From contig NW_003120925.1 of NCBI RefSeq assembly GCF_000003605.2, forward strand, positions 210,499 to 236,316: 25,818 nucleotides of DNA, in the 5' to 3' direction. Source of the stretch: Saccoglossus kowalevskii. Taxonomy: Eukaryota > Hemichordata > Enteropneusta > Harrimaniidae. The translations under genes and the position numbers were made by a program. Numbering within the stretch: position 1 is the first letter of the stretch; each line of letters starts with the position of its first letter. Shown piece after piece: positions 1 to 8,844 of this stretch. Below the pieces are notes generated by a model. The model had not been told where the DNA came from. It saw only the letters and a program-made list of their open reading frames with translations, and searched no databases.

Positions 1-272
1 CCGTTTTCTTTTCTTATTCGTTTGAATTTCGTGTCGGGTGTGTTTCTACTGTACTTCAATGTACGGCTTTATTTTAACGGAAAAATATGCTTTATTTTCG
101 GGTGACACAGTTCATGGGTAGTTCCTATCACTGACTACCCGCAGATAAATGATTATTTCTGCAGTATTTGTAAATTAAATCTCATCGTTATATTTTCTGT
201 GTTTTGTGACGAAAGCGCGGTCGTATGATATACAAATATCGGCTACAATCACGTGACCTGAGTTAATTTCAA
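1..272. other. Non-coding flank, nothing recognised
   Basis: AT-rich sequence with stops in all frames. No exon or RNA gene is supported. It is presumably intron or upstream sequence of the sulfotransferase gene. Confidence 0.4.
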
Positions 273-404
273 TTAAAGCGCGATGGTCGTCGCGCAGCGC
301 GTGTTCCAATTTCATGTAAATACACAATGGATTTTACACGCATTGTGTACGTCGCTATGAGTCCCTATCGAACAGGACGCGGCACGACGACTGCCGCCCT
401 TTAA
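273..404. mobile_element. TTAA-flanked MITE, copy 1 (132 bp)
   Basis: Both ends carry TTAA (273-276 and 401-404). The termini are inverted: AGCGCGATGGTCGTCG on the left against a right end that reads, reverse-complemented, AGGGCGGCAGTCGTCG. It is CpG-rich and has no coding capacity. It matches 18661-18793 nearly end to end. TTAA duplication is typical of piggyBac-type transposases (established knowledge), so this is inferred to be a non-autonomous piggyBac-like element. Confidence 0.8.
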
Positions 405-1089
405 ATTATCGCTGATTCAAGTTGTGTGGGGACTGCCACAAACAGTAGGATCTTTAAATCTCATCAGATATACTGTAGATACATCAAACAGTAGACGGTA
501 TACCAATATGCAATGCTCTAATGGTGAACACGCATTTATTCAGTTGTACACGAACACCATAAAGCTAGTTGAACACAACATAAGCTAGGACTTAATTAAC
601 ACTCGTTCATCCTTCATAATGTTGTTAGAACTTCACTTGTGAAAACAGAATCACCGGCGGTTCACAACTAACCGACGCCTCCCGATCGTTACCGATTGTG
701 ACCCGCGTCCTTCCGGTGGTTTGTTATAAGAATCAGTTACCATCAGCCGGATTCACATCTACAAATTTTAATCCTTGGCGCCAAATAATCTGATTGGTTG
801 TTTTGAGCACAGTCCCTCAAGTGTGGAGGGACTGTGTTTTGAGTGAGCCAATCAGGAAGAACACACACATATAAACGGATAGAAATGGCTGAATACAGGC
901 CAAAGTGCGTTTTATTGTGTCACGAAAATAGCATACATATATAGAAACGTACCTACATCTATTCAATCTCGACAATAAATAATAATGAAATAAATCCGAT
1001 AAAAAGGAGCGAAGTTTTGGTTAAATAACAAGAAAATATATGTGCTCACATGGTAACTACGATATATTGTTATTTTTTTTACATTTCAG
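405..1089. other. Non-coding stretch before the sulfotransferase exon
   Basis: No coding exon is supported. It contains the nested inverted repeat at 790-855 and ends in a polypyrimidine tract plus cag at the exon boundary. An ATG at 1040 lies within the presumed intron end, so it was not used as the start. Confidence 0.4.
790..855. repeat. Nested hairpin, CTGATTGG outer and CACAGTCCCTC inner arms
   Basis: Outer arms CTGATTGG (790-797) and CCAATCAG (848-855) enclose inner arms CACAGTCCCTC and GAGGGACTGTG around a short AAGTGTG loop. The inner arm recurs at 13219 and 13690-13722, so this looks like a tiny foldback or solo end of a dispersed family. Confidence 0.65.
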
Positions 1090-2175
1090 AATGATCACGA
1101 ATGGGAAATTTGATATGAGGCTTGGACGTGAATGTATCGACTACGACTCAATCGTGTACATAAAAACGTACAAGACCGGAAGCACCACGCTATCGTCCAT
1201 CATTAACCGTTACGGATACCAACGTAACCTGTCCTTCGTTCTCAACAGACAATTATCCAGACACGGTCACATGCCTGATACATACATCACATCCACCAGC
1301 CCCAAAACGATGTTTCTTCCTCCGATGGGCGTGAAAATACGAGATTATGCAAATTATGTATATGACGTAGCCTCGGTCCACATGAAATACAACCGCACGG
1401 CGATTTTGAGTTTCATGCGAGGGCGCCCTCTGTTCATTACAATTTTAAGAGACCCTGTCGAACAGGTCGAATCGATGTTTGAATTTTTCAATTTTGGTGG
1501 TGATTTGGACATGGGAAAAAATAAAATTAATTTCTTGGAACTATTTTTCACTGACCCGAACTATTTTCGTAGTATTTTGCCGCATGGAGGTGTTGATGTC
1601 CGTAACAACCAGTTTTACTATCTTGGTCTTCCACCGCTTCAAATGACAACGAGACACGCATCAATGAAACGATTCAAAAAATAGATAGTGAATTCGACTT
1701 GGTCTTGATTTTGGAGTATTTCGACGAATCTTTAATTATACTGAAGAATCTTCTCTGTTGGGACATGAAAGACATTTTGTACGTCGCAAAAAATGCTCGT
1801 AAAAATAAATCGAAGGACAATAAACTATCAACAGAATTGAAGAACAAGATTCGTCAATGGAACCGAGCCGATTCGCTCCTATACGAACATTTCCGATCAG
1901 TGCTTCGGCGAAAAATACAAGAATACGGGATTGAGTCTGAATTTCCAGGTAATTTGACTGATTTTAAACATAAACAAGGTCAAATGTTTGATACATGTGT
2001 TGACGAACCAGTTGAGACATTACGAAGTATTGAATATCAGGCTAAAACAAACTCGTCTGCTGTATGTAAGCAAATTACCATGGGATTCCAATCAATGTTT
2101 TTACATATTTGGTATAGGCAGCATAAAGCAACCATAGGATTTGATAATACATATCAATCAATTTTAGTACCTTAA
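1090..2175 (+). pseudogene. Gal3ST-family sulfotransferase, terminal catalytic exon with one frameshift
   Basis: Galactose/galactosylceramide 3-O-sulfotransferases are Golgi type II membrane enzymes that move sulfate from PAPS to the 3-OH of galactose. An acceptor (T-rich tract then acatttcag, ending 1089) starts an exon with the 5'-phosphosulfate loop YIKTYKTGSTTL near 1158-1193 and the 3'-phosphate motif ITILRDPVEQVESMF near 1437-1481. The match then runs out of frame. The first frame stops at 1682-1684, while the family signature SEFDLVLILEYFDESL and LCW resumes one base earlier in phase, so the shift lies at about 1637-1642. The second half (WNRADSLLYEHF, then a cysteine-containing tail) runs to TAA at 2173-2175. 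Membrane anchor and 5' exons are not visible and probably lie upstream. The frameshift could be real inactivation or an assembly error; otherwise the exon is intact. Family assignment is firm, the exact paralog is not. Confidence 0.88.
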
Positions 2176-2332
2176 AACGGGGTAGTCGTCACCTGCGCAT
2201 GCGTCAAATGGCCATAGCGTGTAATTGTTTACAAGTGTCTACCCATGAGCCTGTGCGGTTTTAGCGTATGTTGTTATCGTCGCTTCGGACATAATTTCCG
2301 CGCGTGCACTGGTGACGACCCTCCCACTTTAA
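2172..2332. mobile_element. TTAA-flanked MITE, copy 2 (161 bp), inserted at the sulfotransferase stop codon
   Basis: TTAA at 2172-2175 and 2329-2332 bracket inverted ends (GTAGTCGTCACCTGCGCATGCG on the left, GCGCGTGCACTGGTGACGAC on the right). The left TTAA contains the TAA stop of the sulfotransferase. Its interior is shared with the copy at 7345-7468, including TTGTTATCGTCGCTT. It probably lies in the 3' UTR of the transcript. Confidence 0.8.
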
Positions 2333-2369
2333 TTAAAGATTGCATCCGACTCCTGGATGTTTTTTCTTC

Positions 2370-2375
2370 AATAAA
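2370..2375 (+). promoter_or_regulatory. Polyadenylation signal AATAAA downstream of the sulfotransferase exon
   Basis: A canonical AATAAA lies about 195 bp after the stop codon at 2175. A MITE of about 160 bp fills most of the interval, so the original stop-to-signal distance was only about 35-40 bp. The role is inferred from position. Confidence 0.5.
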
Positions 2376-5060
2376 TGTTTTACCAAACAACTGTTTTAAC
2401 CAAAACGTTCTTTTCAAAGTTGCAGTTTAGACACTTATGCGGGAATTGCTGCAATTAAAAAAAAATAGTCAGAAATCCTCGTGATCCAGAAAGATTGGCT
2501 GGGTTATTATAATAACTGTAAGTTCTGAAATAATAATATATGGTCACCGACAAAACGACCTCGAAAATTGATCAAAAATACGTTTTTTGAATAGTTTACA
2601 ATTGGTTTCCATGGCAGAAACATTCCACCATATTTAATTTTTGTTGGTGACTTGTGCTTTTAAAAAGTGATATAATACAATAATATTTTGGTGGACGAAA
2701 TAAATGAAAGTTGCGAAGACTACAGTTAGTTGCAAATGTGGTATCGTTTGTGCATTGTTTCCTTTGTCATATTCAACCTATATGGAACAAATAACTTAAA
2801 TTTATTGTTCACGACAATTAAAATATCCAGCCATGCATGTTTGAACACAAGCCAAATAGGAAAATAAATAAATAAATAAATAAATATCGAAACTTTCTAG
2901 ATATGCAATACTTCCTTGGGTGAAAGCATAGACCTGTTTTCTAAGGTCTATGGTGAAAGCCAGGAAAGCCAATATTTAATATGACTGGCTAGTTGAAAAT
3001 TTGAAAAATAAAGTGGAACATATGTATTTTGACATATTTTCGGTTCAAAATGGGCATTAGCCTAGAACGAAAAGCTATTGCAGATATCATTGTTGCAATA
3101 TACTAATATAAGTTCCTGGTATTTGCCCTTTTACATCATTTATTTGACAGAATCTTTCGTGCACCGAAATATCAAAAATTAACATATTGTTGACAGTAAC
3201 AGACAATAGTACGTCATAATGCACGTACATTCTTCTGTTGGGTAAATTATAAATTATAATAATAACCATAAAAACACTTAACATGAAAAATTCGAGAAAT
3301 TAAAAAAAAAACGCACAATAATATAATTCGAATATTTCTTTTGCGAGAATAATCGTACGTACTATCTTCATTGGCCTATTTGACAACAAAGTGATGGGGG
3401 GGGGGTCTAATTAACCTATCTTTTCTATGTCAATATAAATACCTCGTGTATCAAAAATTATAGCGGTCGTGTGTGTGTCAGTGACGTCATCGTCAATTAA
3501 AATGATACCAGTCTTATTACTATAATAATGGCAAGATGTTATCGGGGTGAGCATTTCCATTAGAAATGCGGGCATATGGGGCAATCAAAGTTCATCGATG
3601 TTTACACTGTATGTTGTGACGATCACCGATCACTGCGATATGATGGATGTAATGACACATTACGATTTATGGGCCTCGCTATGATTATTTACGAGGCGTG
3701 GCTAGGCTGGAATCGGAAAATAAAATAAAAGGAACGAAAAGTACTAGTACATTGAAACATGAGATCTGTGAGTTTGGATTCGATCATAAAGTGACATTCA
3801 ACGAGTGGTTTCTAATGTGTCAAGATTTTTGACGTATACCAGTCAATTATATGACGATGTTATTTCAATTACGAAATCGGCTGTATTATTTCCTGCTGCC
3901 AAACAAGTTGGTTCAATGCGTGTAGTGTGTTATGATATCCGAATAATGGAGATTTCCATTTATTGCTATTTAAAATGTAGCAATGTACAATAAAACAGAC
4001 ATACTATATTATGACAACTATTCATTTTGTATTGTTGAACGACTGATTAAACCATTATTATTCATTCAATTTGTAAGACAATGCCGACGTAATCCAGGAA
4101 CACGTCGATAAAAAGGCAGATAAAACAGCGCCCTCTTATGATGAAATGATGAAACTGGAAAAAAAAATCGTCCCATTTTTGAAAAACAATTTGACCCGAA
4201 TCATTTGCTGTGAGGCCTTTGGAAACTTCGTCAAATAAAAAAAAACATAGTGTTGCCCTTAGAAGATTTGTCAACTAGAAAATGTACCTGGCGAAGGACA
4301 CTTTGTTTAATTACGGTTATTTATGTATTTGTGTTTAACCATCTAAAAAGCGTTTTGTGTTGTAGTTTGGTACATAGACAAATGGCATAAAGGGAACAAA
4401 AGTGCGTCGGAATATACGACATCTCGTCTCTGATTCAAACAGTTCAAATGTTGTAGACTAAGCACAATTATGTTATAAATGAATTTGAAAATATGACTCT
4501 GGTTATCTGGTATTACAAATGTTATCAAATAATATGAGTTCACACTCTACCACACCATAAAACCACGCACACACTGGTAATCAGAGTGTAATGTTTCCAC
4601 GAGCACGCAGATCTCAGGATGTATTATCAAATCTGTAGAGTAACTACGTATACATAAATAAAGGAAATTGAAAACTACTAGTAACGATCATGCATAAATA
4701 TTAATAATACGATCCCTGTAAACGGCGCAGATGCCGTGCTGAAAAAAAAACAGAGATAAAAACCCGTATGATGAAGGGACTAAAAACATCTGGAAATCTG
4801 CACCCGCCACATGCTCGAATGCACCTGAGGGAGGGTGGCGGGTTTCACCACTTGCTATGCATGTAGTGGAATTGTAAATCTACGTGTATGCTTAACGCAA
4901 TAAACAAATAATGCTGTTATTTTAACTTCGAAAATACTCGGAAATACTTTCTGGATGGAGTGTAGAACACAAAGCTGCTAAATGCTATGTGGCAATGCGT
5001 AGATTGACAAAACTGTCCAATTACACCCTAGCCACCGCGGTATGCGAGGAGCGCCCTCTA
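2376..5060. other. Long gene-free stretch with simple repeats and short inverted repeats
   Basis: No supported gene. It contains an (AAAT)n run near 2862-2885, a 13-bp inverted repeat at 2543-2651, a poly-G run near 3408-3416, a short GCATTTC/GAAATGC hairpin near 3551-3571, and scattered A-runs. Short open frames here have no recognisable domain or splice support. Confidence 0.4.
2543..2651. repeat. Possible short MITE with 13-bp inverted ends
   Basis: GTCACCGACAAAA (2543-2555) is inverted at 2639-2651 as TTTTGTTGGTGAC, 12 of 13 matching. No target duplication is clear, so the call is weak. Confidence 0.3.
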
Positions 5061-5079
5061 GAGACATCCATTTCCTGCT

Positions 5080-5410
5080 ATACTGCGTACAGAAAGAAAT
5101 TTCTTGTGAATTGGTATTGTAACCAGTAATACTGTGTTAGATGGGAGAACTACCATCTCACAAATTTGTAATGTATCCGATGGAGTTCGACAGGGATGAG
5201 TATTTTTTCCAGCACTGTTTAGCATTTATATGAATGGATCACAGCGCAGAACTCAATAGCATGCCATGAGGTTGTTGGTGATAAGGATATAAACAGTTTG
5301 AGCTACACAGATGATATGAGTGTAATTGCGCCCTCTTTAAAAGGTTTACACAAAATTTTACATATATACGCTGATGATAACTCAAATAAGCCTAAATAAA
5401 TGCATTTCTA
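5080..5410 (+). pseudogene. Decayed non-LTR retrotransposon reverse transcriptase fragment
   Basis: Reading across frames on the + strand gives, in the order seen in LINE reverse transcriptases: a WYCNQ..VRW block near 5115-5150, RT motif with VRQG followed by PALFSIYMN near 5188-5235, then INSLSYTDDMSVIAPSLKGL near 5288-5350 (the catalytic YADD box as YTDD), followed by YADDNSNKPK. Stops and frame changes show it is dead. Known family behaviour: this RT type uses target-primed reverse transcription. The clade is uncertain (RTE/jockey/CR1-like). Confidence 0.7.
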
Positions 5411-5486
5411 CGTCGCAATCGTATGACCAATTGTCCACCATTGTATTTACATGTTGTATATAACAATGTTCAATTTGTTGACCAGT

Positions 5487-5793
5487 TTAAAGCGCGGTAG
5501 TCGTCATGCTGCGCATGTTCGACATTTGTGTTGATAAACATTGATTTTCCCACAATTCAATGCGGTCTTCAAATAGAAATCACAAGTATGAGGTTTGACC
5601 TGGGCGCGACTTGCACTGATTACCGCCGGTGACTCCTTCGATACCTTCCAATCACATAAAAATTACCTAATTACAGCTTGGAAACGTGTCAGTTCGTACT
5701 CGTTGATCTGCGCAACAGTCAAAGTCGCCATCTTTGTTTATATGAGACCCATATATCTCGCACATGCGCAGCGCGACGACTATCGCGCTTTAA
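5487..5793. mobile_element. TTAA-flanked MITE, copy 3, long form (307 bp)
   Basis: TTAA at 5487-5490 and 5790-5793. Left end AGCGCGGTAGTCGTCATGCTGCGCATG; the right end is its inverted form (CATGCGCAGCGCGACGACTATCGCGCT). The interior is unlike the other copies and has no transposase. The inverted ends are about 30 bp and CpG-rich. Confidence 0.8.
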
Positions 5794-7344
5794 TTATCTG
5801 CAAAGGATTTAAATTAATTCATGGCCTGAACAATAATGCGGATATAGACTGCCAGATACATTTGTTCTATGTCCAGGCAAACATCACGCTTACCGTAATT
5901 TAGGTACTGTAGCAGTGAAGTCGAATTTATTTATTATTTAAAACATTCTAGGCTGTATTGCTGCCAGTTATGGTGTATGTATAGAAAATCAGGTGTTAAC
6001 GCACTTCGGGTCAGTTATAATAACGCTTTTCGTAAACTGTTATGGTACGCCTGTGACTGTAGTGCAAACATTATGTTCGTTGAAAACCGTACAAATACAT
6101 TCACCGTTTTATAGTATAGAAAGCTAATTTATGCTTTTATGGATCGTCTACGAACATCAAGCAATACACTTGTTTGTGCCATACTCCATAGTGACGTGAG
6201 ATGGAAGTCTGCAATCAAGTTGGATCAAGATAGTTTACCGAGTCTACGATAATAATAGATTTTAAATCCCCTAATTTATGGCCTGTAATTTGATGTACTT
6301 ATCGTTTTGTCTTTATTTAAATATGGCCTATGTCCGAAATAAAAACATAATAATAATAATACACAAGGCAGTAGTTAGAAATGTACTATATAAAACCAAG
6401 AAATTTGATTTGAAGCATAATATAAACAGGTCACATATCATGTGATATAGTAATAGTAATTGTCAACGAACGAATATCCTGTGAAATAATTTCTTTTCAT
6501 TGATATCCAATACAATATAGTTGCCATATGTATTCAGCCTAATATATGAAAAATTCGTGATTCATGATTTGTTTTTCAAATGGACAAGGATGTGTTTTGG
6601 GACTCTTGTTGTTTCTTGTTGTGGCATTATCGTGACGACATACCTCATATTCAGTAATTGAAGGGTAAACAGATTTAAAAATTCTTCGATAAACTCGTTT
6701 GATATCAAATATAATATAAATTAAATAATTTTGAGTGCATATTAAATGATATTTTACTCCTGCATGACCACTTTTACGACATTTTCAAATTAGTGTAAAT
6801 ATTTTAAAAGCTATTACTGGAAAACACCAAAATGCCCGGATGGCAAACGAATTGCATTTTGTTTGGTGCATAATAGGTTCTAAAAAAACGTTGTCAGCAA
6901 AATTACTTAGAGGAAGGAGGTTCCGCTTACGTTGTTAAATTTTTATTTCACTTTAATTAACCACTTAATTTAAAGCACAAGCGGAGCTAAAATTACTTTA
7001 AAAATACTTAAAACTAGTCATTGTTAATGACATAGTTCTCATTGCAATTAGGGGGAATGTTATTCACTGATGCCTGAGCTAAAATAAAATGGCCAAAAAG
7101 AAGTTGGCCGCAAGTTTTTTTTCCTTTTCTAACCACAAATTGAATTTTAATTAACATGTGTTGCTACATACATAATATACATAATCAAATTGGATATGCA
7201 AATCACTGGTCATGTGATCAGGTAACTTTTTTTCTGAATGACTTAGTAGTCGATAGTCTAAGTGAGAGTGAATACTAAACTAATTTAATATCACTACAAA
7301 TCTGATTTATTACACGACTTATAAATGTGCGGTCTTTTATTTCA
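5794..7344. other. Gene-free AT-rich stretch
   Basis: No gene supported. It holds relics resembling ends of the two repeat-array transposon families: AAGCGGAGCTAAAA at about 6979-6992 and GTCATTGTTAATGAC at 7017-7031. A GGCCAA/TTGGCC hairpin lies near 7091-7111. AATAAA on the minus strand near 7337-7342 could serve the methyltransferase pseudogene. Confidence 0.4.
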
Positions 7345-7468
7345 TTAAAGCGTGTCATTGTTTACAAACAAGAATATACCTATGAGCCTTTGCGTTTTAG
7401 CGTGTGTTGTTATCGTCGCTTGGGACTCAATTCCCGCGCGTGCGCAGGTGACGACTCTTTCGCTTTAT
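7345..7468. mobile_element. TTAA-type MITE, copy 4, internally shortened (124 bp)
   Basis: The left end TTAAAGCG jumps directly into interior sequence (TGTCATTGTTTACAA) that in the copy at 2172 lies about 45 bp further in, so the left terminal region was lost, apparently between two AGCG repeats. The right end keeps GCGCGTGCGCAGGTGACGAC, but its target site reads TTAT. It lies 13 bp beyond the stop codon of the minus-strand methyltransferase pseudogene. Confidence 0.7.
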
Positions 7469-7481
7469 CGATGTTCTAGTG

Positions 7482-7578
7482 TTAGGATTTTCTGGCTGTG
7501 ACTAGATACGCATGTTGATAGTTGAATTTTAAAAGTGTTTTCTCCGGCGTGGATTCCACATTAAGGACTTGCATTATC
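7482..7578 (-). pseudogene. Methyltransferase pseudogene, last exon
   Basis: After ctctgtatag the exon reads IMQVLNVESTPEKTLLKF, then NYQHAYLVTARKS and TAA at 7484-7482. It is 97 nt, the same as the + gene's last exon. Confidence 0.8.
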
Positions 7579-7795
7579 CTATACAGAGAAAAAAATAGAA
7601 GTATTGTGTTTAATACTTCCGCATTCATTTGACAGTGTATTCTTACTGTGTCCTATTCAGTTAGCATTTGACTGAAGGGATCTAACCTACGACCCCCCCC
7701 CTCCTGTTATGCAAGCCCTATACCCGTCAATCTTCTACCATGCATAGCCAGGCGTAATATTCTTAGTGAAAATGTAAAAGAAAGAAAATGCTCAC

Positions 7796-7928
7796 ATGGC
7801 TTCTATCTGCTGCAGTAGATCCTGTTTCTCAGGGTGAACATGTATGTATCTATGGTACGCCGAAGATGAACACAAAAGACCAATGAAATCAGATACAGTT
7901 GTTGGATTCTGTCTATCCATCGGTATGC
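7796..7928 (-). pseudogene. Methyltransferase pseudogene, third visible exon
   Basis: It encodes PTTVSDFIGLL and HVHPEKQDLLQQIEAM, near identical to the + gene. The ancestral acceptor appears mutated (the + gene has ttttttttcag where this copy reads ttttgtttac), and the nearest AG lies ten bases further in, which changes the phase. The donor at 7795 and the following intron start (gtgagcattttctttctttt) are the same as in the + gene. Confidence 0.8.
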
Positions 7929-8217
7929 CTGGAAATACGTAAACAAAATTATACTCAATCCTCAAAACAAACACAAAATATAAATATACATTCCAGAAGG
8001 TTTAATGTACTTTTTTGATTGAGTCGATTCAAAACCTACAACTAGACATGAACACGGACAAAGAAGTGGTCGGCATGTTGGTCAACCGTAACATACTAGT
8101 AAATAGTTACAATTGGCACGAATCGTCACAATAAAACTGATTATAATGCCATTACCACTCTCAGCGGTGTTCAGTTACATTCTCGAGCTCAACACCCCAA
8201 TCCCAGGTTTTTCTTAC

Positions 8218-8318
8218 TATTCAATGTCTCTAAAAGGCAGCTTGTAAAATTCGTATGGGTTTTTATTTACTCCCTTATGTCCTTCTAAATAATAATTAGC
8301 CATCGTCACGTGTCTGAA
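8218..8318 (-). pseudogene. Methyltransferase pseudogene, 101-nt exon with terminal stop
   Basis: Acceptor ttgtttcag; donor gtaagaaaaacctg resembles the + gene donor gtaagaaatacctg. It encodes FRHVTM..EGHKGV..NPYEFYKLPF, parallel to FRYVTL..EGHKHV..NPYEFYNPPF in the + gene, and has the same length (101 nt). It ends in TA where the + exon has AC, creating TAG at the junction. Confidence 0.8.
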
Positions 8319-8578
8319 CTGAAACAAACAAGAAGTATTATATATAAATTATGACATTTTAATTGAATCCATTCATTCAATCTAATTATATCACATACTG
8401 CATCACGGTTGAATGTCTGAAAGATGGTTTAACATTGTGATCATGTTTTCAAAATATTTTTTCCGTAACCGATTTGGTTTTGGAGACGTGGGTAATCTAA
8501 TTCAACTATAACCAATATACCTCGGCACATGGCATATGTTTTGTCTTGATTTACAGAGGGACTGAGAGAACAGATTAC

Positions 8579-8767
8579 CTCATCGTATATCGCTTGCAGT
8601 GCTTCACTTTTTGTCTCATGGTGTATTTTTAGATCTCCATACCCATAAATAGCAAGACATCCTCCAGGTTTCAGCACTCTTATGTCTTGGAAGTGTTTGG
8701 CAAAGTGAGAGGTGCTCTGTTCAGATCCACAGCCGATATCCACAGCTAGAACGTGTGGCCTAGCTTT
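8579..8767 (-). pseudogene. Fused methyltransferase exon (motif I joined to the KPGG block)
   Basis: Acceptor: long T/C tract then catgtacag. Donor: GATGAG followed by GTAATC. The exon is 189 nt and 63 codons, phase 0 at both ends. It opens KARPHVLAVDIGCGS, which would follow the last residue (K40) of the + gene's first exon in phase. Translation can be read on to 8443, but that continuation is read-through into the intron. Confidence 0.75.
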
Positions 8768-8844
8768 CTGTACATGATGAGTAAAAAAAGAAAGAAAATT
8801 TAATAGATTTATATTATGTGTATGGATAATGCAAAATAACGTAA

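Larger units (their letters stand above)
7482..8767 (-). pseudogene. DDB_G0268948-like SAM methyltransferase pseudogene, four exons
   Basis: Exons on the minus strand: 8767-8579, 8318-8218, 7928-7796, 7578-7482, each with GT..AG borders and each but the first matching an exon of the + gene at 17040-17724. Exon 1 holds SAM motif I (VLAVDIGCGSEQST) followed after only about 10 residues by RVLKPGGCLAIYGYG, a block normally about 90 residues further on. Motifs II and III of the class I methyltransferase fold are therefore missing. The 101-nt exon ends GAA TA, and either downstream acceptor gives TAG. The next exon also starts 8 nt later than its paralog, in another phase. No initiator exon was found upstream to 14 kb. 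Deletion, stop and phase loss together indicate a dead copy. Confidence 0.85.

Noticed and set aside
1040-1089. ATG at 1040 as the sulfotransferase start
   Set aside because: The stretch is a T-rich tract ending in cag, an acceptor. Family members need an upstream membrane anchor that this short stretch does not provide.
5595-5903. Plus-strand open frame of about 100 codons
   Set aside because: Most of it is the interior and right end of the TTAA MITE.
8443-8578. Continuation of the methyltransferase exon to 8443
   Set aside because: A good donor (GAG then GTAATC) ends the exon at 8579, and the next homologous exon starts at 8318. The extension is intron read-through.
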